Shown: positions 13,500-24,487 of the stretch, in pieces | Position numbering within the stretch: the stretch's first letter is position 1 | How the letters are laid out: every line of letters begins with the position of its first letter | The notes under the pieces: generated by a model | Seen by the model: the letters and a program-made list of their open reading frames with translations, nothing else | Database searches by the model: none | Told to the model about the DNA's origin: nothing | From: Bombardia bombarda | Lineage: Eukaryota; Ascomycota; Sordariomycetes; Sordariales; Lasiosphaeriaceae | DNA length: 64,000 bases | Assembly (NCBI GenBank): GCA_030512295.1 | Contig: JAULSR010000003.1 | Location: 1,922,001-1,986,000 of the forward strand | Direction of reading: 5' to 3' | Translations under genes and position numbers: made by a program

Positions 13500-13997
13500 G
13501 ATGGGCGATTCGTTTGGTATTAAAAGGTCGGGGGCCAGTCAATTGGGCGGATTTTGGCGGGTTGGGAGGGCGACTGCTGCTGGGACGAAGACGGGGCTTG
13601 GGCAGGGAGGAGGGAAGGTGATGATAAATTTCTCGCGAAACATCGGGACGCAGTCGAGAGCTCGGGCAAAGCGAAGTGGCTTGGCGGTCCGTGCCGCGTC
13701 ACGTGGAGCTATGCTAAGCTGTCTGCTGTGGGACAGCTCACTGGACAGCTCACTATCTAGCTCCCTGCAGAAGTCTGTGCGTGGATGTTAGTGTGCCGTC
13801 ATAGGCCCGGTATTTGACGTGGAATCAGGTTGATGATGGGGGTAGAAAATGATCAACAGCGTTGAATCAAGGAGATTTCTTTTGCGGCCCGGCCCTGGTG
13901 TATTTACAGCTCTATCTACAAATCTCGGTGTGTTCTGCTTTCAACCACTGACTCCGCCAAAACAAGCCCAAAACTCTCATCATCCCAGCCCATCCTT
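13500..13997. promoter_or_regulatory. Spacer between ACP start and TYKY stop
   Basis: A 498-base interval between two minus-strand genes. It must hold the ACP promoter and the 3' UTR of the complex I TYKY gene. No open frame here looks like a gene, and I saw no clear promoter element beyond general position. Confidence 0.5.
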
Positions 13998-14963
13998 CTA
14001 TCTGTAGGGACCATCGGCTCTGATGGCCGCAGCCAGCTCGGGCTCCCACTTGTCACCGTTGGAAAGAAGTTTCTCTGCAGCAGCAGCCGTGTTAGCAATT
14101 ATCACACCAAAATATCTGAACCACATAGACATACCCTTGTTGTACAGCAGCTCCTCGCGGGTCTCGGTCGCGTACTCGGCGTTGGGCGACTCGACGATGG
14201 CGTCGACGGGACACGACTCCTGGCAGAAGCCGCAGTAGATGCACTTGGTCATGTCGATGTCGTACCTGGTCGTCCGGCGGGAGCCGTCGGCGCGCTCCTC
14301 GGCCTCGATGGTGATGGCCTGTGCTGGGCAGATGGCCTCGCACAGCTTGCACGCGATGCAGCGCTCCTCGCCCGAGGGATATCGGCGCAGGGCGTGCTCG
14401 CCGCGGAAGCGGGGGGAGATTGGGCCCTGAATGTCGTGCATGTCTCGTCAGCATTTCCTTCCTGCTAGCCAGCTGCTCCTTGTCCACTGTGTGTGTGTGT
14501 GTGTGTGTGTCTGTCTCTTTCTCGTATGTCCACTCTCTCCATCTTCAGTAAATCGCATAACGCACCTTCTCGAACGGGTAGTAGATGGTATATCTATCAA
14601 GGTTGTTAGTAGGTAGATCCGGAGCCTATAAGCTGGGAGGTAGTCCCCCAATGAGAACAGGGAGGGCACTTACGGTGGCCTAAAGAACTGTTCCAGCAGC
14701 ACGTACATGCCGCGCGCCATCTCGGTCAACAAAAAGTATTTGCCAATCTTGTCAAACGTGCCCTCGGCCTCCTGGTCCCACTTCTTGGGCGTCTGCAGGC
14801 GGAAGCCCTTAGGGGGCGGGCCGTGGGGTGTCGCGTAGGTCCTTCTCCATTGCGCAACGATCGCCTGTGCGGTGACGACGGGCGCGGCGGTGCGTCTGAT
14901 CGAGGTCCGGGTGAGCTGGAGGGCGGCGGCGGAGACAGAGGCCGAGGCGGCGGCGGGAAGCAT
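13998..14963 (-). CDS. Complex I TYKY subunit (NDUFS8/NuoI homologue)
   Basis: Four exons: 14963-14674, 14593-14566, 14426-14135 and 14074-13998, giving 228 residues, the usual size for fungal TYKY. The N-terminus is an Ala/Ser/Arg-rich mitochondrial import leader. Two ferredoxin-type 4Fe-4S motifs are complete: C129-x2-C132-x2-C135-x3-CP and C168-x2-C171-x2-C174-x3-CP. They bind clusters N6a and N6b, which pass electrons along the peripheral arm of NADH:ubiquinone oxidoreductase towards quinone. The conserved segments around the PP-x-YTIYYPFEK joint appear only after splicing the 28-base second exon. An (GT)11 tract lies in intron 2. The gene lies 498 bp upstream of the ACP gene on the same strand; both products belong to complex I. 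Confidence 0.95.
14489..14510. repeat. (GT)11 microsatellite in a TYKY intron
   Basis: Eleven GT units in the intron between exons 2 and 3 of the TYKY gene (CA on the coding strand). This is a likely length-polymorphic marker without coding effect. Confidence 0.9.
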
Positions 14964-15620
14964 GGTGGCGGGCGGTTAGGTCGGGTCGGGGGGAGAGGAG
15001 ATGGGTGAGGCTCTTTTTTCGAGATTTGAAGCTCAGCACACAGCACAACAGCTTGCAGCAGCTGGCAATCCAAAACAAACAATCCTAAACGGCGACCGAG
15101 ATCCTCAGCAAGAGGGGCCAATTGAGAAGAGCTAGCGAGATCCGGTCGGGATCAGGTCGGTGGCATAGAGTGGAGAGGTGGGAGGCGACTTTGAGAGCTC
15201 CCCCGGCGAAGCTTGACGTGGTGGATCCTGGATCCCCCGAGGCCAATTCGTCCTTCAATTCGACGTCCGGGATTTCGAGCGCCCGTTGCGCGCGGGATTA
15301 CAATGCTGGCCCTGTGATTGGTTGGAGCTGCTCAGTAGTGGGGGCTTGGCGGGTGGCAGGTCACATGATCCCTTCGTTCCTCTTTCCTCGAACAACACCG
15401 AGAACTCACATATTGTTCCTTAGCCCTATTGTTCCTTAGCCCCTGTTAAAATGCTTAGAGGTGATGCAACGACTAGAATTGGGTGTAGCCCGTCTCTGCT
15501 GTGCAGATTATCTCATATTAAACTCACCGCCTAGTAATACCTCTCCCTCCAAGGGCAGCAGGTTTCTACAATTAGCGACACCACACCCACCACCTTATCC
15601 CCTAACCCCTGAGCCCGCTA
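14964..15620. promoter_or_regulatory. TYKY promoter region
   Basis: A 657-base interval between the TYKY start and the stop of the next minus-strand gene. The side near 14964 should carry the TYKY promoter and the far side the 3' UTR of the unknown protein. No gene is visible. Confidence 0.45.
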
Positions 15621-17743
15621 TCAAAACGTCCGCTCCCACGTCGTCCACCACACGCCCACATTTGCAGCAACCACAAGATCCATCATCTTCAGTCCCTCAT
15701 CGTGAATAATCAGCTTACCCAGCTTCGCCCTCTTGCCTCTGTTCCCGCCACCGGCATTCTCCTGGCCCAGGCTCAAGTCCATCGGTGCATCCTCGTCGTC
15801 CTCATCCTCGTCCTCATCACTGCTCCGTGGGTCAATTTTCAGCAGCTTTTGGAAGTGGCTTTGTATATGATGCGCATTTGGCCCCTTGCCACCCGGTGAC
15901 TTAAACACATCTCCACTCGGCAGGTTGAATCGCAGCTCACTCACAGACTTTGCGCCCACCAGCGCCGACGAGAGCGAGTCGCCGCGCGAACGGCCGGTAG
16001 CCTGCGCATCTCGCACGTTCTGCGCCAGAACAGCGGGGTCAAACTTGGGGCTCCTCGGGTCGAGAATGTGCCTGCACTTGAGACTCCGTCCGCTGCTGCT
16101 CGTGCGGAATTCACATATGCCGTCCCAGGGACTCATAAACACATATCCTTTGGGTCTCACTCCTGGCCCTGGTTGGGTAATCAGCGACGGCGACTGATCT
16201 CTCTCTCGGTTCCGGGTTTCGCGAACAGGCTGTCGAGATGTAGGCTTTCCAGCGCCGCCCTCTCCCCACACGGCTGAATCCATCGAGCCGACACTTGAAG
16301 AGCTCCCATGCCGCTGGTGGGATTGGGCCATCTTGGGCGGCGCGAGATCACTCGGCGAGATGGCGTCTTCGGCAGATTGGCTCTCGCGACGATCATGCCG
16401 ACGGAAGGCGCTCTTGAAATTGGATTTCCAGCTCTTCGTGTACGACATCATGACTTGTCGCGAGAAGCCCTCTTCGATTACATTATGACCACTAACTACT
16501 ACTCCGCCTTTACCAGGTGGAGCGCTATCCGGACTGCGCGCTGACATGAGCCCGCGCATGGATTGCTGTATGGACTGTGCTGACATGGGGCGATATGCCT
16601 CAACGTTCGCGCGACTGGGCATGTTGCGGTACTTGGCGTAGCCTGATGACTCGATGTGGATATTGATCTTTTGCGCTTGTGGTAAGGCGCCCATATCGTC
16701 TGGATTGAGGTTGGGGTCGGCCGCGTCGGGAGTAGGTATGTTGGTCTGGAACGAGGATACCTTGCCAATGTTCCACTGGTTGCCAGAGCTTGGATCGCGA
16801 CGGATAAGAGATAGGGAGAAGGGAGCAAACGATGCACGCTGTGCTCTTTCAAAGTTTGGTGATGCAATGCGTGATCGTGGCGAATAGGGTGGAGAGGCAG
16901 CCTGCCCCTGTTCGACGGCGTGAGAGGCGGGACGGGAACCATGATTGGTAGGAGTAACAGGCCGTCCAGCCACCGAACCGGTCGTGCTGGGCGGTATAGA
17001 TGGAGGAAAATCTCTTTCGGGGGCAGCCGACGTGCCCTGCGGTCTCGGACCTAGCGGTCTTCGTGCGAGCGGCGCTCCCAGAGGAGGACTCGGTCTGACC
17101 TGAGCCCAAGTCGAGATTTCGTTGGTTTCCGATGTGGTGCCCGGCTGTTTCCCCAAGAACACGGGATTCGGTCGATAGCCGTCCACGGTGGCTTCTTGCG
17201 GTGGTGGAGCAGCGGTCACAACTGGAGCGGGAGCTGGAGCTGTCTGCCTTAAGACCGGAGAACCAGCCCTTGGCGCAACCGCTGCCGGGGAAGCAGCAGT
17301 GTCTGGGACATTGTTCTCGCGACTTTGCACTCGGGCAAATGCAGGCAGTGGCTTCCTGTGGATGGGAGCGGGTGCTCTCGCACTCTCACCACTAGTTCGA
17401 GGCGAGGTAGCACCCTCTACCCGGCGTGGAGCTGCCAGTAGCTCGTCCGATGGCAGGTCGAGGTGAACGTAGTAGAGTGAATTGGCAACATCCTCGGCCG
17501 TCACGTTCTTCCTCTGCGGCTTGAGGGTGGAGAGAATGATGTCTGATGTCCAGTTAGCGGCAGGACAGCAGAAACTGGGTTCAGAGGGATGGTGCACTGC
17601 GTACCTCGAGTGCCAGGAACTCGCGATATGTACAGCGTGAGCGACTCCCTCAGCTCAGGATGGTGGGGGTACTGGGGCGGGTTGGCGGCCAGAGAGTTGA
17701 TGGCCGCGAGGGACCTGGCCTCAACATGCGGCGTGGTCGACAT
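15621..17743 (-). CDS. Conserved fungal protein of unknown function
   Basis: Two exons, 17743-17605 and 17542-15621, give 686 residues. The 62-base intron has GT...AG ends and joins RVPGTR to DIILSTLKP in frame. The N-terminal ~95 residues look folded and well conserved in character (alternating hydrophobic strands, then TAEDV-x4-LYYVHLD). The middle ~450 residues are Pro/Ser/Ala-rich and probably disordered. The last ~100 residues include an acidic D/E run, a short K/R-rich stretch and a hydrophobic end with two Trp pairs. I recognise the overall layout as a widespread ascomycete hypothetical protein but cannot name a function. No signal peptide, catalytic motif or clear membrane helix is evident, so a scaffold or regulator is possible. 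Confidence 0.8.
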
Positions 17744-19216
17744 GGTCGAGTCGATGAAGGTCCAGTTGCGGTCCAGATCGGCGGTCCTCCAAAACTGAGT
17801 CTAGCGGGTGTGCAGGTTGCTTGATTCGAGCCCGTTGAATGTTAAAGTTGGAAGTCTTGGGCACTTGGGCCGGTGACCGACGTTGGGAGTTGCCGATGCA
17901 GCGTCCCAGCCTTAAAGAGTGCAGACAATGTGTAGACCACTGTGTGTGAGGTGCGGGCGTGGGTGGACTGGAATGGCCCGGGCTCGTCAGTAAATTAGAA
18001 GTCGGGAGCTGGCTGTCGTCCGATTTGTGCCTGACACGGATGGATATGGCTTCTTTCCCTTTCTCTTGGCAAACTGTCAAGCCCGCAATGCGCGATTAGC
18101 GGGCTCTGATTGCTCTGATTCATTGACGTCGTGGGTCGTGGGGTCTAGGGCGACGCACATGGCGAATAAAGTCGTCAGCTGGCGGGGGCTGAGTTTGCGC
18201 GACTTGGTTCAAGTGGTTCTCTTGTCGCTCTATTTTTGTCCCATGGCGGGGACGGAATGGAGACAGCACCGAGACCGCACCTCTTTTGTTGTCCGTCGCT
18301 GGTGCCAGCCAGCAAAAAAGGAAGAGAGCGTCGACGCGCTCCGGGATGATGCAGCGCGTTGGATTGCCACGATCGATTTTGAAGCGCTGCAGGCTGACCT
18401 GGGACCTCTTTCCTCACAGGGAGATGAGGATCAGGTGTTGGGTGCCGCTTTGACTCAGCTGCCAGCTGCCAGCTGCCATCGGTACCCGGGTGGCTCTTTC
18501 CAGTTCTTGCCGGGCGCAATGGCCTGGGCATTCTTGTAAACGACATGTGGTTGTTAAGAAGTGGTCAGTTGAAGAACGTTGGGATGAATAAATGAAATTA
18601 TTTTAACATGGTCCTTTCCGAATCACTAAATAAACAGCAAACCTACCTATTGATCCATGCATGGTTTTGTCGGTTGGCTGGGGGCGAATAGACGCTTTGG
18701 GGCGCTGCTGCTGCACTGATGACGCTCTGGAACCACTTGAAGCGCACCCTTATGTGCCCTAAAATACCCCACTTCTAGGCGTGCATTAGGCGCGGCTTCA
18801 TCCATCCATCCATTATTTGGCCTGCATAACCTCCTAACAAATAACAACCACCTGAAGCATTCCCCCATCGACCTTCGTCCTGTGGCTTCCCGGAACGCTC
18901 CTGCTCTTACTCCATAAGCCCACCACACTCCATCGCCACGTCTTTTCTTGCCTTGATTCACACCGTCACATACATGATACAAAGGTCAATTAGTATTGAT
19001 CATCGTTGTCGTCACACGTCATATTTGACAAATCCTCGTCACTTGCTTGCACCTCTGCTCCTTTCCCGACTGTCTCATTACACTTCCTGATAAGTCGCAC
19101 AATTAGCATTCCATTAATATCCATCATGCACCACTACATGTGAGCACAATGGCTAGTTTTCCCATCACTATGGCGCGTCCAAGAGATCGCATGAAAGCCA
19201 GCGTGATTATCCCCGC
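17744..19216. other. 1.5 kb spacer with promoter of the unknown gene
   Basis: The side near 17744 is the promoter region of the minus-strand gene ending at 17743. The far side should hold the 3' UTR of the secreted cysteine-patterned gene. An open frame at 18027-18539 (+) has no recognisable character and no supporting splice sites, so it is not called. Confidence 0.45.
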
Positions 19217-20253
19217 TCAACGAGCACAGTTCGTTCCAAGAGCGCATTGGCCGGCCTAGAGATGGAGACGTCAGTCAGCATCCCTCACAGCCAAAAACAC
19301 CGTTCACTTCACTTACGATAAATCCCGCGCAGCAAGTCCCAACCGTCCCCGACGGGCATTCACCAGAGCTCGGTCCTGTCTCCACGTTAGCATGGACCGC
19401 AAGTCATCATCCTCAGCATCGAACTCACGCGAGATGCATCTTGCTCCCACCAACTCGGACGGCTGAGAAGGGTAATAGCCGCAAATACCGCCCCAGACAG
19501 CGCTGTTCGAGGACCACGGCGCTGCGTTCATGCAGCAGAGGTTGAGCGGCTTGCCGCTGCAGACATTCGGCACCAGGGTCGGGATCACAGTCGTGAAGGT
19601 CGTGGTCTGGGACTCGGTCACCGTTTCCGAGAGCGTGACCTGGATGACTGTCGTCGGCTGGACAATGGTCTGATCAAAGGGTCAGTGGAAGATATGGGGC
19701 CATCGAGGGTGAGTGAAACTGACCGTGGAGGACTCAATGGCAGTCTCCGTCGCCACCGTCGCTGTCTCGGTCAGGGTAGCAGAAGGAGTCGCCACAAGGC
19801 ACGAGCACGCCGAGCTGATGCGTGGGGAAGGGAAGCGAGACAGGGCGGACAGGACGCCAAAGTCGACATCTGCGCGCTTGGCCGGCACGGCTGAGAAGGT
19901 GGTCGAGGTAAGAGTGACTACCTCCGTGAGGGTCTGCACCTCTGTGGTCGTGGTGGTCGACGGTGGGGCTTCAACTGTCACTTCAACGGTTGCGGTCTCA
20001 GTCGCGGTGATGCTCGTCGTGGTCGTGGCTTGGTTGAAGGCTGAGCAGAAGGAGCTCGCAGTCTCGGCCACATCGGGGTTCGTCAGTATGTTGATGACGG
20101 CATCGGGAGCGCATGCTGTTGACAAAGGCGAGGTGAGTTTAAGTCCCAACACAGCAAACAGGTCAAGCGACGAAACATACGTGGTTTGGCCGGGCAGCCT
20201 GCGAGCACCAGAGCAGGCGCGAGCAACACAGAGGCGATGAATCGGGAATGCAT
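19217..20253 (-). CDS. Secreted Thr-rich protein with hydrophobin-like cysteine pattern
   Basis: Five exons: 20253-20181, 20115-19724, 19669-19429, 19375-19317 and 19255-19217, giving 267 residues. The first ~19 residues form a signal peptide ending near a VLAG site. An N-terminal cysteine module follows (CAPDAVINIL ... SSFC ... SACSCL), a pattern common in secreted fungal proteins. Next come long Thr/Val-rich stretches such as TEVQTLTEVVTLTSTT, expected to be heavily O-glycosylated. The C-terminal part has C, CC, C, C, CC, C, C spacing reminiscent of hydrophobin-like or small cysteine-rich wall proteins. The last cysteines lie in two short exons of 59 and 39 bases. No GPI-anchor tail is visible. 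A cell-wall or secreted surface role is inferred; no enzyme motif is present. It is not a classical hydrophobin because of its length and Thr-rich spacer. Confidence 0.78.
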
Positions 20254-22435
20254 TTTCAAAACGAGTGACGAGTAGCAGAAACTACGAACGAGCGACAAAC
20301 AAATTCCGATCATGCGCTGAGGAGACAACGCGTGCCATGGACCCGGGAGCAGCTAGAATATGATCATCTCGAAGCCGCGTGATGAGCTGGGCTATCCCCT
20401 GTAGCCAGCATTTCGATAGTCATGAGCTTGCCCGTCACTATCGCGGTCAGGGATAGGCAAAATCCACGCCACCGGATGAAGCGAAATATTTCTTGCTGCA
20501 TCTGGCATGGCTCATTTGGCGATAATCCCAGTTGGTGGACAACAGCCAAGAATATTGGGGCTTGTTCGGGCTAGATCTCAGCCGCCATCCACTCCATCGG
20601 GACGCCAAGTCCCGCCCAGGACCAGCTGAACGGGCCAGACGTGCAGAGCTGGCAGCCGCGTTTTCCTCCTGGATCTGCTCATGGATCAAAGCGTCCGGTC
20701 CCACGGGAACAAGGTGATATTCAGCCTTATGAGGAATTCTGGTATGTTAGCCCCAGTATGACGTGTTTTATGGAATAATAGGGGCTGGTGCTGGACTACG
20801 AAGACGTACTACTATTCGTAGTCACTTGTCACGCTTCAAAAGACAGGTCTGGCGAATGAATTATCGTATGTTTTATAACATTCGTCAGGCATCACTATCA
20901 GTTGAAATAGGTTATCACAACATGCAGGTGCTGGGATTTCGGCTCAAGCATGGGATTGATGGAGATTGAGTCGACGAGGTCCACGATGTCCAGACATATA
21001 AGTGTGTGAGCGTACCAGTTCCTTCAATTCGAAATAAACCACAACAGTAATTCCTTGATCTTCCAACACCTTCCAGCCCAGCAATGTTTCCTTGTCCCCG
21101 ACCACAACTGAGTTCGTCTATCAGTGACTTATATCCCCCATTTAATTCACCATTCGATGATTCCAAGCCTTGATACTAGTCGAATAAGAGCCGCTTTCCC
21201 CCCTGTCTGCCAGCCAGACTGCCAAGTGTCGACAACCGAAAGCCGCAACAATACCGAAGTCCTATGCATTCCAACATAAACAATCCATTAGCAGAAGGAG
21301 TGATCCGCTTCGACATCCATCTCCCAACTAAAACATCCATCACAAATTCAAATCCATCAGAAAGTATCTCAACTTCGCAACATAACAGAAATATGCACCG
21401 AACCTCATATAACGAGGAAGAATTTGAAAAGACAGGGAAAAACAGTAAGGAAAAACAGTAAACACCAGTATCAAATCTTTCACCACCTCCAAACCATCGC
21501 TACAACAGGTCTTCTCTTTCCCTCACAGAAAGAAATACAACCTCATCGCCATTGTCCATGCCCACATTGACATTAGGGGCTGCTGCTGGTGCTGCCGTCG
21601 GTGCTTGTGCTTGTTGTTGGTCATCAATAGCAGCACGTCCAAGCATCTGATCGTCAACTCATAGCGGCGGCTGGTAGTGAAGCAGCATGGGGTCGATTGT
21701 ACCAGTGCCAGGACAATATTACATGGTCCTGCAACTTGAAAGACTAATTTGTTATATGACTACATAGGAAGTACCATGCAAGCCCATTCTAGGTCTGTAG
21801 AACCTTGTCCCAGCCTGCAACCTTGCCGAACCCGGTGCCAATATCCTCTCCCACGTGCTTTCCATAGACATTCAGATCCCAGAACTGTCCTTGCAAGCGT
21901 CGAACATTCTACGAATAAAGTACAAGCCCAGATCAGCTGCACTAGATGGAACTTGTGAACGTCACTCTCTTGATCCCACATGTAGCACATGCCGAGAGCT
22001 CAAGCGCTTTGCTTCACAATCTTGCTGCGGTGTCCAGCTGGACGCATTTAGATTAGGGGGCGGCCGTGTATATATGCCGTGCTCCAGTCGATGTCCCTGA
22101 ACCAAGGGCTGGAGATGAGGCAAAATGTGGGGGACTGTCTAAACAGCAAAGGCGCCGACTCCGATAGGCCTGGATAATCTACCTGATATTTACCCCACAA
22201 AAGGATGCATTCGTTAACGCCCGGCACTTGGGGCGCCGCACATGGATCTAGGGTTGGATGCATTGTAATCTGTATGGTCGACATCATTGCCCCTGGGGTA
22301 GAGACATGGGACATGGATCTGGAAAGAAGTATGGAGTAGTTAAATACTTGGTAGCGGCCCGCCTGGGTCCATCTGCTGGGTCTCCCTTCTCCTCCTTTTC
22401 CTCAGTACCGTCCAACCTCCAGTACCACTTACACG
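20254..22435. promoter_or_regulatory. Divergent promoter region between two secreted-protein genes
   Basis: 2.2 kb between the minus-strand secreted Thr-rich gene and the plus-strand DUF1996 gene, which are divergent. No supported gene lies between them. The last ~70 bases before 22436 are C/T-rich, as often seen just upstream of fungal start codons. A 20.7-21.5 kb stretch is relatively AT-rich without clear repeats. Confidence 0.5.
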
Positions 22436-23938
22436 ATGCTTTCTCTCGGTCTTCTCGCATTTTCGGCTGTCGCCAATGCCCAGTTTGGCGGCAGTGGTGG
22501 CCAGGCCATGCTGCGGTTTGGCTGCTCCCAGGCTGTCATCGACCGCATCGACCCGTATGTCAACCGAGTTCAACACCTCTCCGAGGTTGGAAGAGTATGA
22601 TCTAATACCATGTTTACAGCCTTGTTGACCCTGGCAAGGTCCCGTCGCCCCATGTGCACCAAGTCGTTGGCGGCGTAAGTAACCTCTTTTATCCATCGTA
22701 AACATCACCTGCTTACATCTCATGGCTATATAGAACGCCTTCAACGCCTCTATGCCCGTGACCGATATCGCCACCAAGGCCAGCTGCACGAGCTGCTCCT
22801 TCGACCAGGACTTTTCCAACTACTGGACAGCAAACGTCTATTTCAAGGCCCGCAACGGTAGCTACCACCGTGTCCCCCAGATGGTGAACGATGCTATCGG
22901 CAGTGCGAATGGTGGCGTCACCGTCTACTATACTTCCCCGGGACCCAAGCAGACTACTGCCTTCAAGCCCGTAAGGTCTATTTCCTCACCTGAGTCGCCA
23001 CTATCTTACTCACATGCACTTCCAGGGTTTCCGCATGTTCTCTGGCGAGGCATCACGCCGCGTCTCGGCTGGTCTTGGCAAGAACATGCAGAGCTGCTTC
23101 CGCTGCTACACTGGTCCCAACTTCCAGGGCAACGTCCAATCGCCTTGCATGGATCCCAAGCTTGACACTGAGGGCTTCCCCAAGACCCCGTGCCCCGGAG
23201 GTATCCGATCCAGCGTCCTCTTCCCCATGTAAGTTGTTCATCAATCTCTATGCAAAGTCAAACTTTAACCATAAACTCAGCTGCTGGGACGGCAAGAACC
23301 TCGACAGCCCCAACCATATTGACCATGTCGCCCACCCCACCTCGGGGGCCACGTCCTTCACCGTCGTGGGCGGCAAGTGCCCAGCCACCCATCCGGTCAA
23401 GATTCCCCAGATCCACCTCGAGGTACGCATCACAACCCCTTCACAAACTCCTACAGCTGGACTCAAATTACTTACACATGTCCTTCCTAAAATAGATCGT
23501 CTGGGACACCAGAAACTTCAACAAGAAGGAGGACTGGCCCGCAGATGGTTCCCAGCCTCTTGTCCTGAGCCACGGTGACCCGTAAGTAACCCGCCACTAC
23601 CCGTCCCACGAGAGTCAGAAGATAGATCTCTAAACTTTCAACCAACACAGCACCGGATTTGGACAACACGGAGACTACGTCTTTGGCTGGAAGGACGACA
23701 CCCTCCAAAAGGCCATGGACAACAGCTGCTTCGGCGCCACCTGCAAGACCCTGACGACGCAGAACTTTGCTGCCGCCAATAAGTGCGTCGTCAAGTCGGT
23801 TGTCAAGGAGAACACTGACGGTTGTAAGTAATTCCCATGTACTAATAATTTTGATACTTTTTTTGAACACCAACGCTAACAATATCAACAACAGGGCTAT
23901 CGTCTCTCCCCGGAATGGAGGGCATGTCAGGCATGTAA
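22436..23938 (+). CDS. Secreted DUF1996-domain protein
   Basis: Eight exons: 22436-22554, 22620-22674, 22734-22970, 23026-23228, 23281-23422, 23496-23581, 23651-23823 and 23895-23938, giving 352 residues. A signal peptide of ~16 residues ends at ANAQ. The mature protein matches the DUF1996 layout: an early RFGC-x-QAVIDRIDP block, an HVHQVVGGNAFN block, the SCTSC motif, a MFSGEASRR-like strand and a C-terminal QHGDYVFGW block. DUF1996 proteins are secreted or wall-linked in ascomycetes and basidiomycetes; their biochemical role is not established. Conserved His and Cys residues suggest a disulfide-stabilised fold, perhaps metal-binding. This copy ends soon after the domain and carries no WSC domain, Ser/Thr stalk or GPI signal, so it is predicted to be soluble and extracellular. 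Confidence 0.92.
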
Positions 23939-24487
23939 GCGGGGGACGGTTGTTTGATAAAGAGGAGATTTGATTTCTTACACATAGTATCCCGTATACA
24001 GCACAAATTGATAACATTTGACAGACCGTCAAAATCCCAACATTGTCAGATCACATGCGCTGAATTATCAAAAGCTCCATGCTGCTGCCAAAAGTCAGTG
24101 TTATGCACAACTGACTCAACAGCATGACATGAGTTGTTGACTGAAAGTGATAAAAGCCAACCTGGATAGCTGTCCCTAGGTTTCTAAGCCAGGTCAACGT
24201 ACAATATGGGTCGTTGTAACAAGGTTCAGTCTAAAGTTTCTAGAAGACTTGATCTGGGGAGGTACCAAGATACTCTATCACACCCAAACAGATAACACAC
24301 CTCCACATTACCTATGCTTCCCCCGTCTTAGAAACTGTTCCAGACAGTTTCCACCTTGACCTACATTCCTATCCCTCGTGCCCACCAGAACACAGCCACC
24401 ACGGTGATGATCAATTGACGCAAAACATATATCCACTATCAAATTAACACCCAATTAAACAAACAAACAGAAAATAAGAGGGAAAAC
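23939..24487. terminator. Convergent 3' ends of DUF1996 and proline-rich genes
   Basis: A 549-base interval between two converging genes, expected to contain both 3' UTRs and polyadenylation regions. No gene or repeat was seen. Confidence 0.4.

Noticed and set aside
18027..18539. 170-residue plus-strand frame
   Set aside because: No recognisable domain or splice signals, and a competing minus-strand frame covers the same bases.
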